A stretch of DNA of 64,000 nucleotides. It comes from Actinomycetota bacterium (GTDB lineage: Bacteria; Actinomycetota; UBA4738; HRBIN12). Each line of letters opens with the position of its first letter. Within the stretch, counting starts at the first letter, position 1. The notes below the pieces were generated by a model. It made no database searches. It was not told where the DNA came from and worked only from the letters and a program-made list of their open reading frames with translations. The DNA lies in the NCBI GenBank assembly GCA_040881665.1, contig JBBECT010000002.1, forward strand, positions 62,001 through 126,000. The letters are read 5' to 3'. This document shows, one piece after another, positions 25,698 through 35,100 of this stretch. The translations under genes were made by a program, and so were the position numbers.

Positions 25698-28406
25698 CTA
25701 CTTCGAGGCGACCTCGGCATCCCCGACCGCCGCCTGGCCGGCGGCCAGACGCGCGGTCTCCACGCGGAACGGCGAGCAGCTCACGTAGTCGAGCCCCAGC
25801 TCGTGGCAGAAGAACACCGACGCCGGATCACCCCCGTGCTCGCCGCAGATGCCCAGGTGCAGGTGACCGTTCGCGGCGCGGCCCTCGTCGGCCGCGATCC
25901 GCATCAGGCGGCCGGTACCCGCGCGATCGATCGTCACGAAGGGATTGGCGGGCACGAGCTTGCGCTCCTCGTACATCGCCACGAACTTCCCGATGTCGTC
26001 GCGGCTGAACCCGAACGCGGTCTGGGTCAGGTCGTTCGTCCCGAACGAGAAGAAATCGGCGACCTCGGCGATCTCCCCCGCGGTCACCGCGGCGCGGGGC
26101 AGCTCGATCATCGTTCCCCACTCGAGGTGGCTGAGCGTCACCCGTTCGCGTTCGAGGATCTCGGTCGCGATCGGCTCCAGCTCGGCGCGCATCTGCTCCA
26201 GCTCGGGCCGGGTCGCGACGAGCGGGATCATGATCTCGACCTTCGGGTTGCCGCCGGACGCCTGCACACGCACCGCGGCCTCGACGATCGCGCGGACCTG
26301 CATCGCGTACAGCCCGGGCTTGACGATGCCCAGCCGCACGCCACGCAGACCGAGCATCGGATTGGCCTCGTGCAACTCACGCACCTTCTGCAGCACCAGC
26401 CGCTGCTCGTCGAGCTCGGGACCAAGCTCTCCGCGGACCTCGGCTGACGCGACCTCGACCGACAGCTCCGTCATGTCGGGCAGGAACTCGTGCAGCGGCG
26501 GGTCGAGCAGCCGGACCGTCACCGGGAGCCCGCTCATCGCCGTGAAGATGCCGACGAAGTCCTCACGCTGCAGCGGGAGGAGCGCATCGTAGGCCTCCTG
26601 CTCCTCGTCCGCGCTCTCCGCGAAGATCATCTTCCGCACCGCGAGCACCCGCTCCGATCCGAGGAACATGTGCTCGGTGCGGCACAGGCCGATCCCCTCG
26701 GCGCCGCGTTCGCGGGCGTTGGTCGACTGGTCGGGTGTGTCGGCGTTCGCGCGTACCCGAAGGCGACGTCGTGCGTCCGCGTGCCGCATCAGCCGTTCGA
26801 ACGCCTTCCAGATCTCCTGCTGCCGTGCGTCCACGTCGCCCGCTCGCGCCTTCTCGAGCACGGACTCCTCGAGCGGAAGCTCACCGAGGTACACGTTGCC
26901 GGTGAAGCCGTCGATCGTGATCACGTCACCTTCGGCGACCTTCACCCCGTGCGCGGCGAACGTCTTCGACGCCATGTCCAGCTTGATCGCGTCTGCGCCG
27001 CAGACGGCGGGGATCCCCTCACCGCGCGCGACGACCGCCGCGTGGGAGTTCGTTCCGCCGGCCGAGGTCAGGATGCCCTGTGCGGCGATCATGCCGTGGT
27101 AGTCGTCGGGCGTGGTCTCGCGTCGGACGAGGATCACGCGCTCACCGTTCTCGCCCTGTGCGGCGGCGTCGTCGGCCGTGAACACGACCGTCCCGGTCGC
27201 GGCTCCCGGGCTCGCGTTCAGGCCGGTCGCGATCGGCTCGGCGTCCGACCCCTCGGCGATCACCTGCTTGAACAGCTCCTCGAGACGGTTCGCGTCGACG
27301 CGCTGCAAGGCGGTGTCCTCGTCGATCATGCCCTCGTCGAGCATCTCGTAGGCCATCACCCACTCGCCGAAGGCCGTTCGCTTGCCGATCCGCGTCTGCA
27401 GGATCCACAAGCGGCCCTTCTCGATCGTGAATTCGATATCGCACATGTCGCGGTAGTGGTTCTCCAGCGTCGTCATCATCTCGCGGAGCTTCGCGTAGCT
27501 GTCGGCATCGAGCTTCTCGAGGTCGGTCAGCGGCAGTGTGTTGCGGATGCCCGCGACGACATCTTCGCCCTGCGCGTTCTGCAGGTAGTCGCCGTAGGGC
27601 ACCTTCTCCCCGGTCGAGGGATCGCGCGTGAACGCCACCCCCGTTCCCGAGTCCATCCCCCGGTTGCCGAACACCATCGCGACGATGTTCACCGCCGTCC
27701 CGAGGTCGTCCGAGATCTTGTTCTGGCGGCGGTAGTCGATCGCACGCCTGCCGTTCCACGAGGAGAAGACCGCCTCGATCGCGAGGAACATCTGGCGACG
27801 TGGATCGGTCGGGAAGTCCTCGCCCACGCGGGATCGGTAGACCCCCTTGAACACCTCGACGAGCTTTTTGAGATCGTCGGCATCGAGGTCGGTGTCCTGG
27901 GCGCCGGAGAACTTCGCTTCCTTCGCCTTCTCCAGCTCGTCCTCGAAGGCGTCGGCCGGCACGTCCATCACGATCTTGCCGAACATCTGGATGAAGCGCC
28001 GGTAGGAGTCCCACGCGAAGCGCCAGTCGCCCTCGGTCTGCTTCGCGAGACCCTGGACCGAGTCGTCGTTCATGCCGAGGTTCAGGACCGTGTCCATCAT
28101 CCCCGGCATCGAGAACTTCGCTCCGGAGCGCACCGAGACGAGCAGCGGGTCGTCGGCGTCCCCGAGCTTCTTGCCCATCGCCTGCTCGAGGGTCTGCAGA
28201 TGGATCTCGGTCTCCGCCTCGAGCGCGTCGTCGATCGTTCCCCCGCCGCCGGCCAGGTAGGCCAGGCACGCCTCCGTGGTGATCGTGAACCCGGGCGGCA
28301 CCGCCAGGCCCATGTTCGTCATCTCCGCCAGGTTGGCGCCCTTGCCACCCAGCAGATCCTTCATGTCCTTGTTACCTTCACTGAAGTCGTACACGTACTT
28401 CGTCAT
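25698..28406 (-). CDS. ppdK: Pyruvate, phosphate dikinase
   Basis: About 902 residues, full length. It converts pyruvate, ATP and Pi to PEP, AMP and PPi, reversibly. The N-terminal ATP-grasp part begins YVYDFSEGNKDMKDLLGGKGANLAEM. The swivelling domain carries the phospho-histidine motif GGTNSHAAVVARGEGIPAV, and the C-terminal TIM barrel carries GLCRTEHMF and the catalytic cysteine region ICGEHGGDPASV. The ATG at 28406 is preceded by GGAGGAGAGG. No regulatory protein gene (PEP synthetase regulatory type) is adjacent. It stands alone, with 222 bp of downstream noncoding sequence before the delta-60 gene. Confidence 0.97.
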   Translation of the reverse strand: MTKYVYDFSEGNKDMKDLLGGKGANLAEMTNMGLAVPPGFTITTEACLAYLAGGGGTIDDALEAETEIHLQTLEQAMGKKLGDADDPLLVSVRSGAKFSMPGMMDTVLNLGMNDDSVQGLAKQTEGDWRFAWDSYRRFIQMFGKIVMDVPADAFEDELEKAKEAKFSGAQDTDLDADDLKKLVEVFKGVYRSRVGEDFPTDPRRQMFLAIEAVFSSWNGRRAIDYRRQNKISDDLGTAVNIVAMVFGNRGMDSGTGVAFTRDPSTGEKVPYGDYLQNAQGEDVVAGIRNTLPLTDLEKLDADSYAKLREMMTTLENHYRDMCDIEFTIEKGRLWILQTRIGKRTAFGEWVMAYEMLDEGMIDEDTALQRVDANRLEELFKQVIAEGSDAEPIATGLNASPGAATGTVVFTADDAAAQGENGERVILVRRETTPDDYHGMIAAQGILTSAGGTNSHAAVVARGEGIPAVCGADAIKLDMASKTFAAHGVKVAEGDVITIDGFTGNVYLGELPLEESVLEKARAGDVDARQQEIWKAFERLMRHADARRRLRVRANADTPDQSTNARERGAEGIGLCRTEHMFLGSERVLAVRKMIFAESADEEQEAYDALLPLQREDFVGIFTAMSGLPVTVRLLDPPLHEFLPDMTELSVEVASAEVRGELGPELDEQRLVLQKVRELHEANPMLGLRGVRLGIVKPGLYAMQVRAIVEAAVRVQASGGNPKVEIMIPLVATRPELEQMRAELEPIATEILERERVTLSHLEWGTMIELPRAAVTAGEIAEVADFFSFGTNDLTQTAFGFSRDDIGKFVAMYEERKLVPANPFVTIDRAGTGRLMRIAADEGRAANGHLHLGICGEHGGDPASVFFCHELGLDYVSCSPFRVETARLAAGQAAVGDAEVASK

Positions 28407-28510
28407 CTGGGTGCCTCTCCTCCGGCGCCTGGGAACGTCTCACGGGTGGGGTTCGACCCAGTCTACGGAACGACGGCGACCGCCCCTCCACCGTCGCGGC
28501 GCCGACTCCT

Positions 28511-29920
28511 CTAAGGCGTGGCCGCGGGCCGGGCCGACGCGCTCCACTCGCGCAACGAGGCGACCAGGGTGGGGATGCGCTCCTCGCCGGCGCCACCCGG
28601 CGACCAGAACACGACCGAAACGGCGCCCGTCGGTTCCTCGACGACCTCGCCGGCCTGCCCTGCCTCGGCGAGCCACCGGCGAACCGCCCCGGCGAACGCC
28701 GCCGCGTCCTCGGGCGTGTCCCAGACCGTGCGCAGCACCGTCACCGCGTCCTGGCCCGCGCCCCACGAGCGAGCGACACCGCCGTCCCATCCGGCCGCGG
28801 CGGCATCCGCATCGGCGGCGTCCAGGCGGAGACCGAGCATCGTCGCGAGCCAGGCCTCCCCGACGTCCTCCACGTCGAGGTCGCTCCAGCCCTCGCCGAG
28901 CGCCGGTGAGAGATCCGGCACCTCGACCTGCTGCGGGGCATCGTCGGGGAAGCGCTCGGGGTGCAGCACCTGCTCGGTCGACACCGGCGGGTTGCGCAGC
29001 ACGTCCTCGATCGCGGCTTCCCCGTCCGCCTGCGCGAGCCCGGTCACGAACCCCTGTCCGGCGGTGTAGGACCACAGCTGCATCTCCACCACGAACGGAG
29101 GCACGTCCTCGAGCGAACCACCCTGCTGCTCGAGCGCGAGGGACCCGAGCTCGGCGAGGTCGAGGTGCTCGACCACGTAGCGGGTCATGAAGTGCTGGGC
29201 GCTCCCCTCGACCGTCGCGCGCATCGCCTGGGCCTGCTCGTCCTTGCACCTCGCTCCCAGGGACGCGATCCGTCCGATGTCGAAGTGCTGATCGTCGAGC
29301 GCGTGCGTCAGCTCGTGGGCGAGCGTCGCCTCCCCGAGGGCGTCCAGCTCGCCGCCACCGCCGTCGGAGACTACGACGAGCTGGCCGGTCTCGGGCACGT
29401 AGTACCCGGCCACCTGGCCACCGAGGAAGGACCGCAGCGCCTCCCCCAGGGACGCATCCTCCGGCAGCACGCCGATCGTGCGGTAGACGATCGTCTTGCG
29501 TTCCAGGTAGTCCGCCGGCGCGGAGCGCTCCAACTCGCGGCCTGTCGCGTCGGCGACCTCCTCCCGCGTGAGTTGGCGTACCGGCACGGGATCGAGGAAC
29601 CGCAGCCCTCGGATGTCCGCGATCCTCTGCTCGACCTCGCGGACCGACGCGGGGACCGGGCCCTCGTCCGGCACGGATCCGCCCTCGGCCGAACCCGGAG
29701 CCGGGCAGAGGGTCCGGCGCGCCTCGGCAGTCGTGACCTCGCCGACCGGGAGCGCCCGGACCTGCGATGCCTCCGGCGTCGGCACCGGCGTGAGGGAGGC
29801 CGCCGCCTCGCGGAGAGGACGGTCACCCGTGCACCCCGCCAGGAGCGCCACACCGACGAACGCCGCGACCCCGGCCACGATCGTCCGCCTCGTCCGAGAC
29901 GGGCGTTGCCTGCGGCTCAT
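28511..29920 (-). CDS. Lipoprotein with a HELTH zinc-metallopeptidase motif
   Basis: About 469 residues. A lipoprotein signal peptide (lipobox VALLAGC at about 23-29) is followed by a low-complexity linker and a domain with the zincin motif HELTH (residues 202-206) in GEATLAHELTHALDDQHFD. Preceding segments such as VAGYYVPETGQLVVVSDG are typical of bacterial HExxH proteins. The second half has EDVPPFVVEMQLWSYTAGQGFV and a C-terminal domain without motifs. A surface peptidase role is inferred from the motif only. The ATG at 29920 overlaps the small upstream membrane protein stop as ATGA, and that gene in turn overlaps glyS, so all three are coupled. Confidence 0.72.
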   Translation of the reverse strand: MSRRQRPSRTRRTIVAGVAAFVGVALLAGCTGDRPLREAAASLTPVPTPEASQVRALPVGEVTTAEARRTLCPAPGSAEGGSVPDEGPVPASVREVEQRIADIRGLRFLDPVPVRQLTREEVADATGRELERSAPADYLERKTIVYRTIGVLPEDASLGEALRSFLGGQVAGYYVPETGQLVVVSDGGGGELDALGEATLAHELTHALDDQHFDIGRIASLGARCKDEQAQAMRATVEGSAQHFMTRYVVEHLDLAELGSLALEQQGGSLEDVPPFVVEMQLWSYTAGQGFVTGLAQADGEAAIEDVLRNPPVSTEQVLHPERFPDDAPQQVEVPDLSPALGEGWSDLDVEDVGEAWLATMLGLRLDAADADAAAAGWDGGVARSWGAGQDAVTVLRTVWDTPEDAAAFAGAVRRWLAEAGQAGEVVEEPTGAVSVVFWSPGGAGEERIPTLVASLREWSASARPAATP

Positions 29921-30168
29921 CGCCTGTGAGGCAGGAACACCGCAGCGACGGCGCTCACGACCGCGAGCGCCGACAGCACGATCGACAGCCAGAAGTGCGA
30001 CGTCGAGAACCCCACGATCGCCCCGAGTCCGATCACCACGACGGAAGCGATCAACAGCGCGAACGCGATCAGGTACAGGACGATCGAACGCGGCGTCGTC
30101 GATCCCTCGTCCACTTCGGTCACCTCGTCTACCTCGGTCACCTCGTCTACCTCGGTCACCTCGGTCAC
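29917..30168 (-). CDS. Small two-helix membrane protein with TEVDEV repeats
   Basis: An 83-residue protein. The N terminus consists of acidic TEVDEV repeats (about residues 2-20) encoded by an 18-bp tandem repeat, followed by two transmembrane helices (about 29-52 and 56-78) with a short loop and a basic end PHRR. The GTG at 30168 overlaps the glyS stop as GTGA, and its own stop overlaps the lipoprotein start as ATGA. Function unknown. The acidic repeat faces the cytosol or outside depending on topology, which is not decided here. Confidence 0.6.
   Translation of the reverse strand: MTEVTEVDEVTEVDEVTEVDEGSTTPRSIVLYLIAFALLIASVVVIGLGAIVGFSTSHFWLSIVLSALAVVSAVAAVFLPHRR
30119..30163. repeat. 18-bp tandem repeat (2.5 copies)
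   Basis: Units GTCACCTCGTCTACCTCG occupy 30119-30136 and 30137-30154, with a half copy at 30155-30163. They encode the acidic TEVDEV N terminus of the small membrane protein on the minus strand. An 18-bp unit keeps the frame, so copy number could vary without a frameshift. Confidence 0.85.
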
Positions 30169-31493
30169 AGACGCTCCCGGAGGTAGCCGACGAGCGCGTC
30201 GATCCCGATCCGGTCCTGCTGCATCGTGTCTCGCTCACGGACCGTCACCTGCCGGTCCTCGAGGGAGTCGAAGTCGACCGTCACGCAGAACGGCGTGCCG
30301 ACCTCGTCCTGGCGGCGGTACCGCCGTCCGATCGCGCCCGCGTCGTCGTAGTCGCACATCCACTCCGGTTTCACGAGATCGAATACGCGTCGCGCCTCGG
30401 GCACCAACGTGTCCTTGCGCGAGAGCGGGAGCACCGCGACCTTGATCGGTGCGAGATCGCGGTGCAGTCCGAGGACGGTACGCGTGTCCGTGTCGCCCTT
30501 CGCGGTCGGCGCCTGCTCCTCGCGGTACGCATCGAGCAGGAACGTGAGCAGCGCCCGGTCGACGCCCACGGCGGGCTCGACGACGAACGGCGCGTACCGT
30601 CGTTCGTGTTCCTGATCGAAGTAGGACAGATCCTGTCCACTCGCCTCACTGTGGTGGCGAAGGTCGTAGTCGGTCCGGTTCGCGATCCCCTCGACCTCGC
30701 CCCAACCGAACGGGAACTCGTACTCGACGTCGGTCGCCGCCTTGGCGTAGTGCGCGAGCTCGTCGGGATCGTGCGGCCGCAGCCGCAACCGGTCCTTGCG
30801 CACCCCGAGGTCGAGGAACCACTGGAGCCGTTCGTTCACCCAGTAGTCGAACCACTCGTCGTCGGTGCCGGGCTCGACGAAGAACTCCATCTCCATCTGC
30901 TCGAACTCGCGGGTCCGGAAGATGAAGTTCCCGGGCGTGATCTCGTTGCGGAAGCTCTTGCCGATCTGTGCGATCCCGAACGGGATCTTCTTGCGAGAAG
31001 CCTGCTGGACCGTGGCGAAGTCGACGAACATCCCCTGCGCCGTCTCGGGACGAAGGTACGCGACGTGCTCGTCGTCGGCGACCGGTCCGAGATGCGTTGA
31101 GAACATCAGGTTGAACTGCTTCGGCTCGGTGAACGCGGTGCCACCGCAGTTGCCGCACACGCGCTCGGCGAGCTCGTCCTCCCGGTACCGGCGATGGCAG
31201 TTCGTGCATTCGATCAACGGGTCCGAGAACCCCGACACGTGCCCGGAGGCCTCCCACACCTTCGGGGAGGAGATCACCGCAGCCTCGAGCCCGACGATGT
31301 CGTCGCGCAACTGCACCATCGACCGCCACCAGGCGTCCCGGATGTTCCGCCGGAACTCGACGCCGAGGGGTCCGTAGTCCCAGCTCGAGCGCAAGCCCCC
31401 GTACAGCTCGGAGGACTGGAACGCGATCCCCCGGCGCTTGGCCAACGAGGTCACGGCCTCCATGCGCTCGGTCCCGTTCGATCGGTCGGTCAC
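30165..31493 (-). CDS. glyS: Glycyl-tRNA synthetase (alpha2, class II)
   Basis: About 442 residues of the single-chain GlyRS type, charging tRNA-Gly with glycine. Class II motifs are present: [42 protein letters not shown] (motif 2), and the motif 3 region [16 protein letters not shown] zinc-like insertion reads [10 protein letters not shown] and [11 protein letters not shown]. The C-terminal anticodon-binding domain contains [13 protein letters not shown] and [25 protein letters not shown]. The GTG at 31493 is chosen; an in-frame ATG lies 10 codons on. Long upstream open frame is unsupported. Downstream two small envelope genes overlap it. Confidence 0.96.
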   Translation of the reverse strand: MTDRSNGTERMEAVTSLAKRRGIAFQSSELYGGLRSSWDYGPLGVEFRRNIRDAWWRSMVQLRDDIVGLEAAVISSPKVWEASGHVSGFSDPLIECTNCHRRYREDELAERVCGNCGGTAFTEPKQFNLMFSTHLGPVADDEHVAYLRPETAQGMFVDFATVQQASRKKIPFGIAQIGKSFRNEITPGNFIFRTREFEQMEMEFFVEPGTDDEWFDYWVNERLQWFLDLGVRKDRLRLRPHDPDELAHYAKAATDVEYEFPFGWGEVEGIANRTDYDLRHHSEASGQDLSYFDQEHERRYAPFVVEPAVGVDRALLTFLLDAYREEQAPTAKGDTDTRTVLGLHRDLAPIKVAVLPLSRKDTLVPEARRVFDLVKPEWMCDYDDAGAIGRRYRRQDEVGTPFCVTVDFDSLEDRQVTVRERDTMQQDRIGIDALVGYLRERL

Positions 31494-31747
31494 GGGCAGT
31501 TCACCGCTCTCCCTCGTGTGTGGCCTCGTGCCTCGAGCCCCGCGTCTCCGTACGCACGACGCGCGGGGCACCCGCTGCCTCGGCGCTCCGGCGCACCCAT
31601 CGTACCCGCGCCGAACGGCGCCCCCGAACCGACCGATGGCCTCTTGCGCAGGCGGTTCCCGCGGGGGTACGTTCGGGCCCCCTCTGGGAGCCCCCGGGCA
31701 ACGGGCGCCCGGATAACCGGCCCCCCGGGACGTGGAAAGGCGGCGAC

Positions 31748-32317
31748 ATGTCCACGTGCAGCGTGTGTGGGGCTGCGCTCTCTCCGCAGCTCGCGTGGTG
31801 CGGACAGTGCTTCTCACCGGTCGCGAACATGCGACCGGATCGCTCGTACCGGCGGACCAGCGAGCGGCCGGGAGACCCGGTCATCACCCTTCCGGCGACG
31901 ACGACGATGCCCGAACGGACCGCGGGCGGCCTCGTGATCGTCCCGCCGACCCCGACCGTCGGCTTCCGTCCGACGGCCGGTCCCCGGCCACAGGTCGAAC
32001 CCCAGAGCGCGAGCCTCGGCGTGGTCGGCAAGCTCGTGGTGACCGCGATCGTCCTCGGGACGGGGGCGGCGATCACGCTCGGACTCGAGGGGTTCCGCGA
32101 CCAGCTGGGCGATCTGGCCGGCGCGATCGAGCTGGTCGTGCTCGGGGCGTACACGATCCTCGCGGCGATCGTGCTGTGGTTCACCTGGCGTACCTCGCCG
32201 CACTCGCGGGTCGCGGAACGCAGCGGATCGATCGCGACCTACCGGTCCGCGATGCCCCGGCCGGACGTGGTGCGGATCGACGAGGCGCCCGTCGATCGCG
32301 ACGCCGGCCGCCGGTAG
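31748..32317 (+). CDS. Zinc-ribbon membrane protein of unknown function
   Basis: About 189 residues. The N terminus has a zinc ribbon ([21 protein letters not shown], two CxxC pairs), a proline-rich disordered linker, and two transmembrane helices (about 95-115 and 122-145: [18 protein letters not shown] and [20 protein letters not shown]), followed by a short cytosolic tail. It may be an envelope or phosphate-type accessory protein, but no family is identified. The ATG has a weak GGAAAGG upstream. It converges with uppS with 18 bp between stops. Confidence 0.65.
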   Translation: MSTCSVCGAALSPQLAWCGQCFSPVANMRPDRSYRRTSERPGDPVITLPATTTMPERTAGGLVIVPPTPTVGFRPTAGPRPQVEPQSASLGVVGKLVVTAIVLGTGAAITLGLEGFRDQLGDLAGAIELVVLGAYTILAAIVLWFTWRTSPHSRVAERSGSIATYRSAMPRPDVVRIDEAPVDRDAGRR

Positions 32318-32335
32318 CGGCGGGGGCGGCCCGCC

Positions 32336-33073
32336 TCACTCCTCGACGACCTGGCCGAACCGCCGGGAACGCTTCTGGTAGTCGCGCAGGGCCTCGTACA
32401 GATGCTCGCGATCGAAGTCGGGCCACAGCACCGGCGTGAACCACAGCTCGGCGTAGGCGACCTGCCACAGCAAGAAGTTCGAGATGCGCTCCTCGCCGCT
32501 TGTGCGCACGAGCAGGTCGACGTCCGGGAGCTCGGGATCGTAGAGGCGCGACGCGATCGACTCGGGCGACAGTCGCTCGCCGTTGAAGACACCGAGCTCT
32601 TTCTCATCCAACAGTTGCCGTACGGCGTCCACGATCTCCATCCGGCCGCCGTAGTTGAAGGCGATCGACAACGTCATCCCCGTGTTGTCTGCGGTGAGCT
32701 CCTCCGCCTCGTCCATCTCCCGGAGCACGCCCCGCGGAACGCGCCAGTCGCGACGGCCGAGGAACCGTACGCGTACGTTCAGATCGTTCAGCTCGTCGCG
32801 GCGGCGACGGAGCAGGCCGCGGTTGAACTCCATCAGGTACTTCACTTCGAGGATCGGACGCCGCCAGTTCTCGGTGGAGAACGCGAACATCGTGAGCCAG
32901 TCGAGGCCGACCTCCACACCGCCCTTGACCGTGTCGAACATCGCCTCCTCGCCCGCCGCGTGTCCTTCGGTCCGCGCGAGTCCGCGCGCCTGCGCCCACC
33001 GGCCGTTGCCGTCCATCACGACACCGACGTGACGGGGTAGGTTCTCGCGGTCGAGGTCGGCGAGGTAGCTCAC
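32336..33073 (-). CDS. uppS: Undecaprenyl/polyprenyl diphosphate synthase (cis-prenyltransferase)
   Basis: About 245 residues of the cis-prenyltransferase family, making the C50/C55 polyprenyl diphosphate carrier for cell-wall synthesis from farnesyl diphosphate and IPP. Motifs: HVGVVMDGNGRWAQARG with the catalytic Asp, LTMFAFSTENWRRP, IAFNYGGRMEIVDAVRQL, and DLLVRTSGEERISNFLLWQVAYAELWF. The GTG at 33073 overlaps the recO stop as GTGA. In actinobacteria the long-chain enzyme is often this one, so chain length is not certain. Confidence 0.95.
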   Translation of the reverse strand: MSYLADLDRENLPRHVGVVMDGNGRWAQARGLARTEGHAAGEEAMFDTVKGGVEVGLDWLTMFAFSTENWRRPILEVKYLMEFNRGLLRRRRDELNDLNVRVRFLGRRDWRVPRGVLREMDEAEELTADNTGMTLSIAFNYGGRMEIVDAVRQLLDEKELGVFNGERLSPESIASRLYDPELPDVDLLVRTSGEERISNFLLWQVAYAELWFTPVLWPDFDREHLYEALRDYQKRSRRFGQVVEE

Positions 33074-33810
33074 GGAGCCAGGCTCCTCGCGAGGATCGGG
33101 AAGCTGCGCATCCGCCGCTCGAGGTGGTACTCGCAGAACCCGAACAGGAACGCCCGCGCCCCGCGTCGCACGCGGTCGTCGACCACCTGCGCGCCGGCGT
33201 CGGTCAGATCTGCGGTCGCCAGCGCCGCAAGCAGGGCGACCGTTCCGGCGGGCGCGTGTTCGGCATGCCCATCGGCGCAGGTCGCACACACGAGCCCGCC
33301 CTGCGCGGACGACCAACGATCCGCGGTGGTCGATCCGCAGATCGCGCACGCGTTCAGGCTCGGGTGGAATCCGGACAGCGACAGCAGCTTCAGCAGGAAC
33401 GACTCCGTCACCGCCGTCGGATCGGCGGGCCGGGTCTCGAGCGCGCGGAGCCCCGACAGCAACAAGAGGAACAACCGGACGTTGCGCTCGTGTTCCTCGG
33501 CGACCTTGTCGACCGCCTCGAGCATCGTCTCCCCTGCGCCGAACAGCCCGAGGTCCCCGCGCAGTGCACGATGGGACCCGAGGATGTCGGCCTGGGTGAC
33601 GGTGTCGAGCGATCCGCGACCCCGGTAGAGCATCAGATCGACGTGGGTGAACGGCTCGAGCCGGGCGCCGAACCGGGAGGTGGTCTTGCGGATACCCTTG
33701 GCCACGGCCCGGACCTTGCCCGAGCCCTGGGTCATGATCGTCACGATCTTGTCGGCCTCACCCAGCTTGACCGAGCGCAGGACGATCCCTTGTTCCTTCG
33801 TGAGCGGCAC
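33070..33810 (-). CDS. recO: DNA repair protein RecO
   Basis: About 246 residues. The N-terminal OB fold begins KEQGIVLRSVKLGEADKIVTIMT, followed by GKVRAVAKGIRKTTSRFGARLEPFTHVDLMLYRGRG. The C-terminal helical domain carries the zinc site ACAICGS and GLVCATCAD. RecO loads RecA with RecR and anneals ssDNA. The GTG start lies 72 bp after the deoC stop. Downstream uppS overlaps as GTGA, an arrangement common in actinobacteria. Confidence 0.95.
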   Translation of the reverse strand: MPLTKEQGIVLRSVKLGEADKIVTIMTQGSGKVRAVAKGIRKTTSRFGARLEPFTHVDLMLYRGRGSLDTVTQADILGSHRALRGDLGLFGAGETMLEAVDKVAEEHERNVRLFLLLLSGLRALETRPADPTAVTESFLLKLLSLSGFHPSLNACAICGSTTADRWSSAQGGLVCATCADGHAEHAPAGTVALLAALATADLTDAGAQVVDDRVRRGARAFLFGFCEYHLERRMRSFPILARSLAP

Positions 33811-33882
33811 GCTGGGATGGTACGCCCCGAGCAGGGGCGAAGTCCCGGTTCCCGCTGTTGCGTTTCCGTGAGGAGTGCCCGG

Positions 33883-34665
33883 TCACGGGGCCGAGCGCCG
33901 CCGCCGGTGCGCGTCGACGAGCGCGTCGAGCAGAGAGGAGGCTCCGATCCGGAACCGCTCCGGCGTCGCCGATCCGGGTCCGAGCACCTCCTCGACCAGG
34001 TCGAGGTAGGACAACGCCTGTTCGGGCGAGCCGATCCCGCCGGCCACCTTCACGCCCACCTGCCGTCCCTGCTCCATCGCGCGGAACGCCTCCTCGGTCA
34101 CCGTCCGAACCGAAGCCGGCGTCGCGCCCGGGGCGCTCGTCCCGGTCGAGGTCTTCAGGAAATCGGCTCCCGCTGCGACCGCGAGCCGGGCCGCGCGACG
34201 GATCGTGTCCTCTCCCGGCAATGCCCCGGTCTCGAGGATCACCTTCAGAACCGCCGGTCCCGCCGCCTCCCGCGAGGCGTGCAGCTGCTCGCTCACGGCG
34301 GCGTCGGCCCCGGTCAGCAGGATCGTGTGATCGAGGACCGTGTCGATCTCGACGGCCCCATCGACGCGGGCCTGACGGATCTGGGAGACCCGCTCCTCGG
34401 TCGAGGCGACACCCGAGGGGAAGCCGCCGGCAGCGGCCGCGAGCGCCACCTCCGTGTCGCCGAGCGCGTCACGCGCCACTCGGACGAAGCGCGGCAGCAC
34501 ACACACCGCAGCGACCGGAGCCAACCGTTCGTCCTCGGGGTCGGGCCGTCGCGCTCGATCGCAGAGGGTCCGTATCCCCTCCTCGGTGTCATCGTCAGAC
34601 AGCGAGGTGAGATCCAGGCAACGGAAGATCCGTTCGAGCCGCTCGAGATCCCGGTCGCCTCGCAC
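33883..34665 (-). CDS. deoC: Deoxyribose-phosphate aldolase
   Basis: About 260 residues of the DeoC TIM barrel, cleaving 2-deoxyribose-5-phosphate to glyceraldehyde-3-phosphate and acetaldehyde. The Schiff-base lysine is K171 in DFLKTSTGT, the second conserved lysine is K206 in VGVKVAGGI, and the acidic partner is D108 in EIDTV. It starts five bases after the cyclic-nucleotide-binding gene stop, at a GTG. Placement of deoC in the era-recO block is recurrent in actinobacteria. Confidence 0.94.
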   Translation of the reverse strand: MRGDRDLERLERIFRCLDLTSLSDDDTEEGIRTLCDRARRPDPEDERLAPVAAVCVLPRFVRVARDALGDTEVALAAAAGGFPSGVASTEERVSQIRQARVDGAVEIDTVLDHTILLTGADAAVSEQLHASREAAGPAVLKVILETGALPGEDTIRRAARLAVAAGADFLKTSTGTSAPGATPASVRTVTEEAFRAMEQGRQVGVKVAGGIGSPEQALSYLDLVEEVLGPGSATPERFRIGASSLLDALVDAHRRRRSAP

Positions 34666-34670
34666 CGCGG

Positions 34671-35066
34671 CTACCCGAGCAGGCGTTCGCGGCGCTCGAC
34701 CTCGGCGCGCAGGTCGACGGCGAGCTCCGGCATCTCCCGGGCGATCGATGCGAGGGCGTCGGAACCGAGCGTGACGGCGAGTACAGGGGTCGTCGCGCGG
34801 ACCGATGCCATCCGTCGCTGGAGCTTGATCGGTCCCATCTCGCCGACGACGTCCCCCGGGCCGAGCGTCGCGATCCGCTCACCGTCGCGCAGCACCTCCG
34901 CCGTGCCCGATTCGATCACGAACATCTCCGACGGGGGCGCTCCCTGCTCGATCAGCAGGTCGCCCTCGGCGATCTCGCTCTCGCCCGACGCGTGCGCGAC
35001 GATCGACAGGTCGTGCTGATCGAGTTCGGCGAACAGCGGCAGTCGCATCAACCGCTCGAGTTCCAT
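34671..35066 (-). CDS. Cyclic nucleotide-binding domain protein
   Basis: A 131-residue stand-alone cNMP-binding domain: LMRLPLFAELDQHDLSIVA, DLLIEQGAPPSEMFVIESGTAEV, GPGDVVGEMGPIKLQRRMASVRATTPVLAV. The phosphate-binding cassette region GEMGPIKLQRRMAS differs from the canonical GELAL-x-x-x-x-RxA form (proline and lysine inserts), so ligand binding is uncertain. No HTH or effector domain follows; the protein ends in a short helix. The ATG at 35066 has GGAG upstream; a GTG at 35096 is also possible. It lies between era and deoC and is likely cotranscribed with them. Confidence 0.8.
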   Translation of the reverse strand: MELERLMRLPLFAELDQHDLSIVAHASGESEIAEGDLLIEQGAPPSEMFVIESGTAEVLRDGERIATLGPGDVVGEMGPIKLQRRMASVRATTPVLAVTLGSDALASIAREMPELAVDLRAEVERRERLLG

Positions 35067-35100
35067 GGACCCGCTCCGTTCGCTCGTCGGTGCCACGATG

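Noticed and set aside
28451-28496. Sequence resembling a T-loop (GGTTCGACC) after ppdK start and an imperfect GC inverted repeat
   Set aside because: No acceptor or anticodon arm can be built, so not a tRNA; the inverted repeat CGACGG/CCGTCG has a 14-nt loop and is too weak to call as terminator.
33124-35019. Long plus-strand open frame opposite recO, deoC and the cNMP gene
   Set aside because: Antisense to conserved genes, low-complexity R/G/D-rich translation, no ribosome binding site or motif.
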